The notes under the pieces were generated by a model that saw nothing but the letters and a program-made list of their open reading frames with translations, was not told the DNA's origin and searched no databases. Positions 55,022 through 63,145 of a stretch of DNA of 64,000 bases are shown here, piece by piece. The position numbers were made by a program, and so were the translations under genes. Every line of letters begins with the position of its first letter. The stretch's first letter is position 1. Source of the stretch: Terriglobales bacterium (lineage in GTDB: Bacteria > Acidobacteriota > Terriglobia > Terriglobales > Acidobacteriaceae); the NCBI GenBank assembly GCA_035561515.1, contig DATMXP010000031.1:22499-86498 (forward strand). Direction: 5' to 3'.

Positions 55022-55051
55022 GAGCACGGCTTCGGCCGTGCTCATCCTGTT
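55022..55051 (+). terminator. Terminator of the TPR gene
   Basis: GAGCACGGC-TTCG-GCCGTGCTC, perfect 9-bp stem with UUCG loop, then ATCCTGTTT. It lies between the TPR gene and obgE. Confidence 0.8.
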
Positions 55052-55079
55052 TAGGGCCTCCGCCTGATAACATCTTGAT

Positions 55080-56228
55080 GTGTTTATCGATGAGGCAAAA
55101 ATCCGGATAAAGGCCGGCAACGGTGGCAACGGCTGTATTGCTTTCCGCCGCGAAAAGTTCGTGCCCCGTGGAGGGCCCTCCGGCGGAGACGGCGGCCGTG
55201 GTGGCGACGTCATCATGGAATCCAGCGAGCGCCACAATACGCTCGTCCACTTCCGCTTCAACCCCGAGTACAAAGCCGAGCGCGGACGCCACGGCGAAGG
55301 TTCGCAGCGTACTGGCCGTGAAGGCGAAGACGTCCTGCTTAAAGTCCCCGTCGGAACCATCGTCTATGACGACGTCACCGGCGAAGTTGTTCACGATTTT
55401 TCCGGCCCTGACGAGCGTGTCGTCGTCGCCCGCGGCGGCCGTGGCGGCCGGGGCAACGCCCAGTTCAAGACCAGCACCAACCAGGCTCCGCGTCACGCCG
55501 AACCCGGCCGCGAAGGGGAAGAGCGTGTCCTCCGTCTCGAACTCAAACTTCTCGCCGATGTCGGACTCGTCGGCTATCCCAACGTGGGCAAATCCACTTT
55601 AATTTCCCGTATCTCGGCAGCCCGCCCGAAGATCGCCGATTACCCATTCACCACGCTGGAGCCGAACCTCGGCGTCGTGGCCGTCGGCGAAGTCAACGAC
55701 CAAATCAGCTTCGTGGTCGCCGACATTCCCGGTCTCATCGAAGGCGCCTCCGAAGGTGCAGGCCTCGGCACGCAGTTCCTTCGTCACATCGAGCGCACGC
55801 AGATGCTTGTGCACCTCGTCGACGTCTCCGACGCCAGTGGCCGTCCCGACCCGGTCCAGGACTTCGAAGTCATCATGAACGAACTCGAAAGCTTCGGCGC
55901 CGGACTCGAGCAGAAGCCGATCATCGTCGTGGCTTCCAAGGCCGATGTCGCCAATCCGGAGAAACTTCAAAAACTCCAGAAATACGCAAAAAAACGCCGC
56001 CTCGCGCTGTTCCCCATCTCATCCGTCACCGGCGAGGGAATCAAGGAACTCATGTGGGCTATGGCCCACCGCGTCCGTGACCTCCGCGAGGGCCGACCGA
56101 TGGAAGTTGTCCTCGAAGAGGAGAAGTCAGCCCCCAAGCCGCGTCTAAAAAAGAAGACCGCAGCGAAAAAGACTGCCGCCAAGAAGAAAAAAACGGCCGC
56201 GAAGAGGCCGGCCAAGCGGACGTCGTGA
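55080..56228 (+). CDS. obgE: GTPase Obg/CgtA
   Basis: 382-residue essential ribosome-assembly and stress GTPase. The glycine-rich Obg fold ([21 protein letters not shown]; about 1-158) is followed by the G domain: [26 protein letters not shown] and SKADV. The C-terminal extension is a Lys/Ala-rich tail ([19 protein letters not shown] repeats, the last 35 residues) instead of an OCT domain. GTG start at 55080; TAACAT at 55068-55073 lies exactly six bases before it, a leaderless candidate. Confidence 0.96.
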   Translation: MFIDEAKIRIKAGNGGNGCIAFRREKFVPRGGPSGGDGGRGGDVIMESSERHNTLVHFRFNPEYKAERGRHGEGSQRTGREGEDVLLKVPVGTIVYDDVTGEVVHDFSGPDERVVVARGGRGGRGNAQFKTSTNQAPRHAEPGREGEERVLRLELKLLADVGLVGYPNVGKSTLISRISAARPKIADYPFTTLEPNLGVVAVGEVNDQISFVVADIPGLIEGASEGAGLGTQFLRHIERTQMLVHLVDVSDASGRPDPVQDFEVIMNELESFGAGLEQKPIIVVASKADVANPEKLQKLQKYAKKRRLALFPISSVTGEGIKELMWAMAHRVRDLREGRPMEVVLEEEKSAPKPRLKKKTAAKKTAAKKKKTAAKRPAKRTS

Positions 56229-56264
56229 AGACAAATCACCGCACAACCGAGTGAGCGGTACCTG

Positions 56265-56366
56265 ATGTATGAAGGACTCGCAAGCGGAAAGATCAACGAG
56301 CGCAAATTCGCAAATTGGCTGCAACGAAAGACTGCGCCGATCAAAAAAGCCCCTCGCACGCACTGA
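56265..56366 (+). CDS. Possible small protein, 33 residues
   Basis: An open frame ATG 56265 to TGA 56366 encoding MYEGLASGKINERKFANW followed by a basic tail. The composition looks protein-like, and a GAGCGG sequence 9-10 nt upstream could be a weak RBS. It could be a real small protein, a relic of a longer gene or chance. It lies in the gap after obgE. Confidence 0.28.
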   Translation: MYEGLASGKINERKFANWLQRKTAPIKKAPRTH

Positions 56367-56506
56367 CTCGATCACTCCAACTCGCACTAGAGACTAAGTA
56401 AACCAGGCGAGCATCCACCTCTTCACTGCAAATCTGTGCTAATCTTCTCGCCCTCATCCTTGGGTGCTCCGGCTAAATAGGTATTTCTTTTAGGAGGTGT
56501 GGGAGG

Positions 56507-57058
56507 ATGAGAATTCGCTTCGTAGTTTTCTTGTTGATCGCCTTCGCGGTCATCGCAACTGCTTATCCACTGATCGCCGCGGACGGGCAATCCAGCAAAG
56601 CGCAGGTCGACCAGGCCCTCAAGGCTGCTCCCAAGTCGATCACTGAGCATGCCACGATTGCGACTGCCGACGGAAAAGTCTTGCGTCAGGGATCCAACGG
56701 TTGGACTTGTTTGCCCGACATGGGCCCAGGCTCCAGCCATCCGGGTTGCTTCGATGAAGTCTGGATGCAGTTCATGCACGCGATGATGAACAAGTCGGAA
56801 TTCAAAAGTGACCGAGTCGGAATCTCGTACATGCTGGCCGGCGACGATAATGTGAACAATGCTGATCCTTTCGACAAGAAACAGGATCCCGGCGAGGTTT
56901 GGGTCGCCGAAGGCCCACATCTGATGATTGCCGTTCCTGATCCGAAAATGCTGGAAGGCATCTCCGACGATCCGAAGAACGGTGGTCCATACGTTATGTG
57001 GAAGGGCACTCCCTACGCGCACATTATGGTGCCGGTAGCCTCGCACCCGTCGAAATAG
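56507..57058 (+). CDS. Secreted protein of unknown function
   Basis: 183 residues with a signal peptide (RIRFVVFLLIAFAVIATAYP). The body has PSMATIATADGKVLRQG-like residues near 50 (visible as ATIATADGKVLRQGSNG), one pair of cysteines, a DEVWMQFMHAMMNKSEF helix and VGISYMLAGDDNVNNADPF. I recognise no family. AGGAGG and GGGAGG precede the ATG, so translation is probably strong. Followed by a clear terminator, so it is monocistronic. Confidence 0.72.
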   Translation: MRIRFVVFLLIAFAVIATAYPLIAADGQSSKAQVDQALKAAPKSITEHATIATADGKVLRQGSNGWTCLPDMGPGSSHPGCFDEVWMQFMHAMMNKSEFKSDRVGISYMLAGDDNVNNADPFDKKQDPGEVWVAEGPHLMIAVPDPKMLEGISDDPKNGGPYVMWKGTPYAHIMVPVASHPSK

Positions 57059-57067
57059 CCAGATCCA

Positions 57068-57093
57068 GGGGATGCGGCGTGCGCATCCCCTTT
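57068..57093 (+). terminator. Terminator-like hairpin after the 56507 gene
   Basis: GGGGATGCG-GCGTG-CGCATCCCC followed by only three T residues. Confidence 0.65.
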
Positions 57094-57194
57094 CAAACTC
57101 AAAGTGTGCCTGCCTGCTTACCTTCTCGCTTCATCTATACTTTTGTCTTGCAACACCAAAACGAAAAACGGAAACTGGAGCCGAACTGGGCTGA

Positions 57195-57932
57195 ATGAAC
57201 GTCGGACTGTTCGGCGGCACTTTCGATCCCATCCATCGCGGACACCTCGCGGTTGCCCGCGCCGCCCGAGAGCGCTTCCAACTCGGACGCATCCTCTTTG
57301 TCCCAGCCGGATCGCCGCCACACAAAAATAACCAGCCGATCACCTCGTTCGCTCACCGCTACGCCATGGCCGCCCTCGCGACTGCCGGCGAGAAAACTTT
57401 CGTTCCTTCTGACATCGAATCGCCAGAGCACCTGGGCGACCGGCCGTCTTACACCATTGACACCGTCCGTCGCCTCAAAAAGCAGCTGAAAAAGTCCGAC
57501 CGGTTGTTCTTTCTCATTGGCATGGACGCCTTCAAAGACATCGCGAAGTGGCGGCAACCCGAGGACGTCCTTCGCGAAACCGAATTCATCGTCATGGCTC
57601 GTCCCGGATTTTCTCTGGGAGAGATCGGGGCGTCTCTGCCCGAATCGATGCGGCCCGCTCCGGCGGTCACCCGAGCCCTCAAGCAGCAGCCAGCCGCGGG
57701 TGATATCGTCTTAGCAGGGGCCACGATCCACCTGCTCCCTGATACACACGAAAAGATTTCTGCAACTCAGATCCGGGCGGCGGCCAGGACGGGGCGAAAA
57801 CTGGATTCGCTCGTCGGCCCAGCCGTGGCGGACTACATCCGTAAATCCGGCATCTACAAAGATCCGGCCCGAACAACGGGCGGGAACAAAGCAACATCGC
57901 ACTCGAACGTCGTCCAATTCGCTAGGCGTTAA
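57195..57932 (+). CDS. nadD: Nicotinate-mononucleotide adenylyltransferase
   Basis: 245 residues. Adenylates NaMN to deamido-NAD in NAD synthesis. The HIGH-type motif GLFGGTFDPIHRGHLAVA, the PAGSPPHK loop, LFFLIGMDAFKDIAKW and the C-terminal ISATQIRAAARTGRKL signature (ISSTxIR) are present. A short basic tail follows. Start ATG 57195. It precedes rsfS by 30 bp, the widely conserved nadD-rsfS pairing. Confidence 0.95.
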   Translation: MNVGLFGGTFDPIHRGHLAVARAARERFQLGRILFVPAGSPPHKNNQPITSFAHRYAMAALATAGEKTFVPSDIESPEHLGDRPSYTIDTVRRLKKQLKKSDRLFFLIGMDAFKDIAKWRQPEDVLRETEFIVMARPGFSLGEIGASLPESMRPAPAVTRALKQQPAAGDIVLAGATIHLLPDTHEKISATQIRAAARTGRKLDSLVGPAVADYIRKSGIYKDPARTTGGNKATSHSNVVQFARR

Positions 57933-57962
57933 ATGGAGAGGTAAGGCACAAACCGACAACTG

Positions 57963-58430
57963 ATGGCAAAAAAGAACCCAACTATGACCCAAATGCTGGA
58001 AGCGGTTACCGCAGCCGAAGCCAAAAAGGCCGAAGAAATCTCCATCCTGGAGATGGATAAGGCCTCCGGAGCATTCACCGATTATTTCGTCATCTGCTCT
58101 GGTAGCAACCCGCGGCAGATTCAAGCCATCTCGGATGAGGTAGAGGAGAGACTTGCGAGCACCGGAGTCCATCCCACCCATGTCGAGGGTTACAACCAGG
58201 CTGAATGGGTGCTGCTGGATTATGTGGACTTCGTGGTTCACGTTTTCTCTCCCAAGGCGCGCAACTTCTACAACCTGGAGCGGCTTTGGAAGTCGGCAAA
58301 ACGTTACGAGCCAACGGACCTAACGGCCACGGGTACGAAAAAGCGGTCGGCGGCGCGGCGGACTACATCCCCGTCGCGGAAAAAGAGCACCACCACCCGG
58401 ACGACTCACTCACGGGCGAAGAAGGCCTAA
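57963..58430 (+). CDS. rsfS: Ribosomal silencing factor RsfS
   Basis: 155 residues. Binds L14 and blocks subunit joining in starvation. Core KKAEEISILEMDKASGAFTDYFVICSG region, PTHVEGYNQAEWVLLDYVDFVVHVF and FYNLERLWKSAK. The last 45 residues form a Lys/Arg/Ser/Thr-rich tail that is longer than in E. coli. It follows nadD and precedes the AAA+ gene by 26 bp. Confidence 0.93.
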   Translation: MAKKNPTMTQMLEAVTAAEAKKAEEISILEMDKASGAFTDYFVICSGSNPRQIQAISDEVEERLASTGVHPTHVEGYNQAEWVLLDYVDFVVHVFSPKARNFYNLERLWKSAKRYEPTDLTATGTKKRSAARRTTSPSRKKSTTTRTTHSRAKKA

Positions 58431-58456
58431 CCGCCTTCTCGCACGACCGCGCGGAG

Positions 58457-59365
58457 ATGATTCTTCGCGCCTGGGTCGCGGCCGACTCGGCCACCGTCCG
58501 GCTAATACAGGAGGCGCGCAGTATTGCGCGAACCTCGTCCACGGTCCTGATCCGTGGCGAAAGCGGTTCTGGCAAGGACCTGCTCGCGTGGATACTCCAC
58601 GCGCTCAGCTCCCGGGCCGACCGGCCTTTCGTGCGGGTCGATTGCGCCAGCCTGCCCCCCGAACTGATTGAGAGCGAACTCTTCGGCCAGGAACTCGTCG
58701 CCGGACACTTCGGACGGATCGAGACCGCCGCCGGGGGCACGCTTGTCCTCGATGAAGTCAGCGCCCTCAGCATCCCGGCTCAAGCCAAGCTGCTGCGCGT
58801 CATCGAGGAGCGCCGTTTCGAGCGCCTCGGCGGCGCCCGTTCCATCGGCGTTGACGCCCGTATCGTCGCCCTCACCAACATCAATCTCGAGCAGGCGGTT
58901 CTTCGCCGTGTCTTCCGCGAAGACCTCTTTTACCGGCTCAACGTTATCCCCATGGTCATCCCGGCCTTGCGCGAGCGTGTCGTCGACATCCGCCCGCTGG
59001 CGTTGCACTTCCTTGACCGCTATAGCCAGATGAACCGTCGCACGCGCATGGTATTCGGCGGTGCCGTCATGGAAGCCCTTGAGTCCTACTCCTGGCCCGG
59101 AAACGTCCGCGAACTTCGCGACGTTGTCGAGAAGGCCGTCCAAAACGCCACCGGCACGGAAATCACGTTGCTCGATCTTCCGCAACCGGTGCGCGACTGC
59201 GCCGCTGGAGCGATCCGGACAAAGCTGTCACTGCAAGACCTCGAGCGGAATTACATTGCCGAAGTGCTCGAGCACACGAAAGGGAAGAAGACGCTCGCGG
59301 CAAAGATCCTCGGCATCAGCCGCAAGACGCTGCTGGAAAAACGTAAGCGCTACGGATTCGAATAG
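58457..59365 (+). CDS. Enhancer-binding-type AAA+ regulator lacking the GAFTGA loop
   Basis: About 302 residues. AAA+ domain of NtrC type: Walker A IRGESGSGKD, SELFGQELVAGHFGRIET, Walker B GGTLVLDE and ALTNINLEQAV, with the arginine-finger region RVFREDLFYRLNVIPM. The GAFTGA loop that touches sigma-54 should follow SELFG, but the segment is about seven residues shorter and has no such motif. The C-terminal Fis-type HTH is intact (NYIAEVLEHTKGKKTLAAKILGISRKTLLEKR, in two parts). There is no N-terminal receiver. It may act as a repressor or sigma-70 regulator. Start ATG 58457, without SD, 26 bp after rsfS. Confidence 0.85.
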   Translation: MILRAWVAADSATVRLIQEARSIARTSSTVLIRGESGSGKDLLAWILHALSSRADRPFVRVDCASLPPELIESELFGQELVAGHFGRIETAAGGTLVLDEVSALSIPAQAKLLRVIEERRFERLGGARSIGVDARIVALTNINLEQAVLRRVFREDLFYRLNVIPMVIPALRERVVDIRPLALHFLDRYSQMNRRTRMVFGGAVMEALESYSWPGNVRELRDVVEKAVQNATGTEITLLDLPQPVRDCAAGAIRTKLSLQDLERNYIAEVLEHTKGKKTLAAKILGISRKTLLEKRKRYGFE

Positions 59366-59387
59366 GCTTAGGCGCACAACTGGTTGC

Positions 59388-59416
59388 TTGATGCGTACGG
59401 CAAATAGCCGTACAAT
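59388..59416 (+). promoter_or_regulatory. Promoter of the toxin-antitoxin pair with embedded palindrome
   Basis: TTGATG (59388-59393), 17 bp, TACAAT (59411-59416). The spacer and -10 hold the perfect palindrome GTACGGC-AAATA-GCCGTAC (59395-59413), a likely autoregulatory operator for the RHH antitoxin. Confidence 0.7.
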
Positions 59417-59433
59417 AAGTATCCGGAGGCAAC

Positions 59434-59742
59434 ATGGCCGCCAAGGCAGGGAAGCGCAAGAAAGCAGAGAATCGTAGCGGTACCGAGCGGCTTGAAGCGC
59501 GGATTGGTGCCGACCAGAAGAGATTTTTCCAGCGCGCTGCTTCTCTCCGCGGCATCAGTCTCACGGAATTCATGGTCGCTTCCATGCACGAAGCGGCTCT
59601 GAAGACCGTAGAAGAGCATGCGCTATTGACCCTGACTGCCCACGAACAGCAGGTTTTCGTAGACACGCTGTTGAATCCTCCAGCTCCCAACCGGGCCTTG
59701 CGCATGGCTACCGAACGCTACGACAGGATGGTGAGCCGCTAA
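59434..59742 (+). CDS. TacA-like (DUF1778) antitoxin
   Basis: 102 residues. A ribbon-helix-helix start (ERLEARIGADQKRFFQRAASLRG) and a DUF1778-type body (ISLTEFMVASMHEAALKTVEE) are followed by a C-terminal toxin-binding tail. Neutralises the GNAT toxin and probably represses its own promoter with it. GGAGG precedes the ATG. The pair fits the TacA-TacT module found on chromosomes and plasmids. Confidence 0.9.
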   Translation: MAAKAGKRKKAENRSGTERLEARIGADQKRFFQRAASLRGISLTEFMVASMHEAALKTVEEHALLTLTAHEQQVFVDTLLNPPAPNRALRMATERYDRMVSR

Positions 59743-59743
59743 A

Positions 59744-60262
59744 TTGCCGGCCGCCAACAAGTACGTGATCAAGCCGCTCGGCGATGAAAACCGGGCGGCT
59801 TTTCTTTGTGGAGAGGAGGAACTTGATCGCTATCTCCACGAGCGTGCATCGCGAGATGTAAAAAACAAACTCTCCGCAGTTTTCATACTCGTGTCCGAAG
59901 AAGATCCTGAAAGGATCCTGGGCTATTACACGCTCTCGGCTCAGCAGGTTGATTCCTCGCTGCTTCCCGAGGAACTTAAGAAGAAGACTGGGCGCTACAA
60001 GCATCTCGGAGTAACACTCCTGGGCAGGCTTGCCGTAGCAAAAAACCAGCAGGGAAAAGGGCTGGGAGCACTCCTGCTGGTCTCGGCGCTTAGACAGGCG
60101 TTGGAAAGCACAGAGAGGGTCATGTCGTTTGCGGTTGTCGTTGACGCCAAGAACGAAGATGCAGCGAGCTTCTACGAGAAGTTCGGATTCATTCGCCTGT
60201 CTGACCGTCGCCTTCTGCTACCGATGAAAACCGTGGAGCTGAATTTCTCGCGTAAGCAGTAA
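59744..60262 (+). CDS. TacT-like GNAT toxin
   Basis: 172 residues. A GNAT-fold toxin that in the TacT group acetylates the amino group of aminoacyl-tRNA and stops translation. The acetyl-CoA loop is LAVAKNQQGKGLGALLLVSA and the C-terminal catalytic Tyr is in AASFYEKFGFIRL. N-terminal part: FLCGEEELDRYLHERASRDV, typical for the group. The start is a TTG at 59744, one base after the antitoxin stop, so the two are translated together. Confidence 0.9.
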   Translation: MPAANKYVIKPLGDENRAAFLCGEEELDRYLHERASRDVKNKLSAVFILVSEEDPERILGYYTLSAQQVDSSLLPEELKKKTGRYKHLGVTLLGRLAVAKNQQGKGLGALLLVSALRQALESTERVMSFAVVVDAKNEDAASFYEKFGFIRLSDRRLLLPMKTVELNFSRKQ

Positions 60263-60266
60263 CTAC

Positions 60267-61280
60267 TTATGGCATCAGCAGTACTTTCCCGGCAATCATA
60301 TTCCCCATGTACTGCTGAACGGCTTTCACCGCTTCCTGCAGCGGGACCTTCGCCTGCACATCCGACTTCAGTTCATTGCCAATCATCTTCTGCACCTGGC
60401 GCGCGATCTTCATCTTCTCCACAATCGACTTTCGCGCCAGCCACGCGCTCACCCAGAATCCGGCAAGCACCTTGCCTTCGAAGATCACCTGTCCCGGATC
60501 TACTTCGCACGGACGCAGCGACAGCCCTCCATACACGTACATGCGGCTGCCGAGAGGCATTTGTCTCAGCACGCGTCCGGTCAGCGGCCCGCCAACGGCG
60601 TCCAGTCCAATCGTTGCACTCAGTTCGTTTGCAAGCTTTTTGAGTTCGTCATCGAAGCCTTCGGCGCTGCTGTCGAGCACATGCTTCGCGCCCATCTTCC
60701 GAAGCACCTCCACCTGCTCTGGCCTGCGGACAACATTGATCACCGGCACCCCGAACTTCCGCCCGAGCCTGATGATCATCTTCCCCAGTGCGCTTGCCGC
60801 CGCCGTTTGCACGATGGCTTTGTGCTCGCCGCTGCGTGCCAGTTCCACCATCGCCCACGCCGACAGCGGATTCACCAGCATCATTGCGCCCTGTTCTATT
60901 TCCACGCTCGCCCCGAGCGGTACGCAGAACTGAGCCGTCGTGACCACGTACTCCGCCCATACGCCGCCGGCAATCTTCGGATCCGCGGCCGTGCATGCTA
61001 CGCGCTTTCCCATCAGCCATCGTGGCATCACGCCAGATCCGGCTGCCACCACCGTTCCGCTGCCTTCAAAGCCGGGTGTCGCCGGCAGCGGCTTCTTGAA
61101 TCCGTACATCCCAGCTAGGAAAGCAAGGTCCGACGGGTTAATCGGAGATGCCGCCACTTTCACCAGCACCTGTCCCGGCCCTGGACGCGGCACCGGAATC
61201 TCCGCTACGCTCAGGCTCTCAGGTTTGCCGTCGTAATTCTGCAACTGCACCGCACGCATTTTTTCGGGGATATCAGGCAT
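60267..61280 (-). CDS. MDR-family quinone-oxidoreductase-like dehydrogenase
   Basis: About 337 residues of the medium-chain dehydrogenase/reductase family without the zinc-binding cysteine pattern. GroES-like N-terminal domain (MRAVQLQNYDGKPESLSVAE; PGFEGSGTVVAAGSG), NADPH Rossmann fold (IVQTAAASALGKMIIRLGRKF) and C-terminal domain. Probably an NADPH-dependent quinone or enoyl reductase; substrate unknown. Start ATG 61280, with TAGCAT at 61289-61294 ending 8 nt upstream; GTG 61298 is the alternative. Converges with the toxin gene, with 4 bp between the stops. Confidence 0.88.
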   Translation of the reverse strand: MPDIPEKMRAVQLQNYDGKPESLSVAEIPVPRPGPGQVLVKVAASPINPSDLAFLAGMYGFKKPLPATPGFEGSGTVVAAGSGVMPRWLMGKRVACTAADPKIAGGVWAEYVVTTAQFCVPLGASVEIEQGAMMLVNPLSAWAMVELARSGEHKAIVQTAAASALGKMIIRLGRKFGVPVINVVRRPEQVEVLRKMGAKHVLDSSAEGFDDELKKLANELSATIGLDAVGGPLTGRVLRQMPLGSRMYVYGGLSLRPCEVDPGQVIFEGKVLAGFWVSAWLARKSIVEKMKIARQVQKMIGNELKSDVQAKVPLQEAVKAVQQYMGNMIAGKVLLMP

Positions 61281-61330
61281 GGCTGGTAATGCTACCACCG
61301 GAATTCAAGATCGGCCTTGCACCGACCCCT

Positions 61331-62842
61331 CTATTCCGGAACCACCTCAACCGCACTCAACGTTGCGTAGTCCTTCACCGGGACAAACTCAAACACCAAC
61401 TTGCCCTGCGCATTCGGCTCCAGCCCGGTGATCTTCTTCATCACCGGCAGCCCAACGCGACTCTCCTTCAGGATGTCGAACTTGCTCAGGATCGTGCGCC
61501 CGTTGCACACCACATTGAACACACGCTCTCCTCCCGCCACACTCCGCGGAGGATAGACGGAACTCTCGCGGTTCTCCGTTCCCCGCCGCTCCACAAAATG
61601 GAGCACCACCGTGTACCGCCCCTGCGCTACCGGAATCGCATACGAGAAATTTCCCCAGCGCTCACCCTGATACAGCTCCGGATCCTCCACACCAGCCACC
61701 GACTCCACGCGCTCGGCCATCTGGCCGCCGAGGAAGTAATTGTCCGGAGCCCACCAGCGGCTATCGTCCGAGTAGTACGCCGAATCGCGCATCACCATCC
61801 GGAAGGACCGCATCTTGCCCTGCACCCCCGGCAGCACTTCGATCCCCGACAGCATGCCCCGTCCACCATGCACCGACGCCACCTTCAGGTGCAGCTTCCC
61901 ATCGCTCGCCGGAGCCACATCCGTGAACACCTTCACATCGGCCGTGCGGCTCCCGCTCGCGTCGGAAACCACATCGAAGTCCGTTAACAGAGGTTTCCCA
62001 TTGGCTGTAACCGCCATTAACCGGCTGCCTTCACCGCCACCCATGTGTCCTTCCGGACCATATTCCGTCTCTGCGAAATGCATCCGCAGTTCGTACACTC
62101 CGCCCTTCAGCGGGATGTCGTACGTGAACTCCCCCTGTCGCGAATTTCGGTAGATCTCCGCATCCTGTGTTCGCCAGATGTGCTGTACCGCGCTGTGTAC
62201 CGCCATCCCACCGGAAAAGTACCGGTCCGGCCCCCACCTCTTTCCCGCGTGGTCCACAAACTCCCGTTCCGCACCCGGCAGGATCCGCAGTTCCTCTCCC
62301 ACCGGAGGCCCCACCGGCCCTTCCAGCGCCGCCGGAATCGACGACCGCTCCACCGTCTCCACCACTGGCTGCTTCTTCAGCAAAAGGAAGAGCCCACTCG
62401 CCACCGCCAGTATCCCAACGACCGCCGCCAACAGCATCCAGTTCCGCCGACGATGGCTCGCCACAACCGGGGCAGTCGCCACCGGCTCCACCGCCTTTGA
62501 CGAAACCGTCTCAAACACTGGTGCATACTGACCGACGGGAATGGAAATATGGATTTCGTGGTTTGCGCCTTCCGAGGCGTAGTACTGCGCCAGGTGTTTG
62601 CGCAGCCGGTTGGCCTGCACCCTTACGATGGAATCCGATTCGTGGTCGAACGCCGGATCCCTGCCGAACACGTCCACCGCGATCGAGTACTCCTTGATCG
62701 CCGACCCCTGCCCGACCAGGGTTTTCTCGCACACATAAGCCAGAAGATGGGACAGGCTAGGCGCGCGCTGGAACAGCTCCGATTGCAGCACCCGTTCCAG
62801 TTCGCTTCGCTCGGCGTCAGGCGTAGTAGCGACCGCGGTCAT
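61331..62842 (-). CDS. Helical signature domain, membrane helix and two malectin-like domains
   Basis: 503 residues. The N-terminal 110 residues carry the signature VFGRDPAFDHESDSIVRVQ followed by RLRKHLAQYY, found at the head of many acidobacterial and planctomycete membrane proteins and of unassigned function. One transmembrane helix (WMLLAAVVGILAVASGLFLLL, about 135-155) follows, then two malectin-like carbohydrate-binding domains (AEIYRNSRQGEFTYDIPLK; PELYQGERWGNFSYAIPV). Suggests a membrane-anchored sugar sensor. ATG 62842. Confidence 0.82.
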   Translation of the reverse strand: MTAVATTPDAERSELERVLQSELFQRAPSLSHLLAYVCEKTLVGQGSAIKEYSIAVDVFGRDPAFDHESDSIVRVQANRLRKHLAQYYASEGANHEIHISIPVGQYAPVFETVSSKAVEPVATAPVVASHRRRNWMLLAAVVGILAVASGLFLLLKKQPVVETVERSSIPAALEGPVGPPVGEELRILPGAEREFVDHAGKRWGPDRYFSGGMAVHSAVQHIWRTQDAEIYRNSRQGEFTYDIPLKGGVYELRMHFAETEYGPEGHMGGGEGSRLMAVTANGKPLLTDFDVVSDASGSRTADVKVFTDVAPASDGKLHLKVASVHGGRGMLSGIEVLPGVQGKMRSFRMVMRDSAYYSDDSRWWAPDNYFLGGQMAERVESVAGVEDPELYQGERWGNFSYAIPVAQGRYTVVLHFVERRGTENRESSVYPPRSVAGGERVFNVVCNGRTILSKFDILKESRVGLPVMKKITGLEPNAQGKLVFEFVPVKDYATLSAVEVVPE

Positions 62843-63145
62843 TCCCGATTCCCTGTAAGCCCGATGTTCGTCCAGGAAAAGTTTAGGTCAACTGAGTGGG
62901 GAAATGCTGCACTTAACGCGGCGCGTAGCGGTTAAGTCCCAGAATGGTACTGGCATCTCCGCCGGAGGTTACCGCCGCACGCGCTGTCGTTACCACCCGT
63001 TGAAAGCTCGAAACTCACCCTCCGCAGTCCACGCCGTAACCGTTCGGTAGCCGGTGTAGCGTTGTGAACCTCCCCCAGTCTGCGCGATAACTCGCCTTGT
63101 CAGCGGAGAACGGTTCAGCACCGCTGCTTCGCTTCGGAGGTGAAT
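62843..63145. other. 303-bp intergenic region
   Basis: No supported gene or RNA was found. The region separates the divergent malectin gene and the TPR gene and must hold promoters for both. I could not assign them. Confidence 0.45.

Noticed and set aside
58205..58456. Extension of the AAA+ regulator upstream into rsfS
   Set aside because: The upstream codons lie in the rsfS gene in another frame and read as low-complexity sequence. ATG 58457 gives the natural N terminus.
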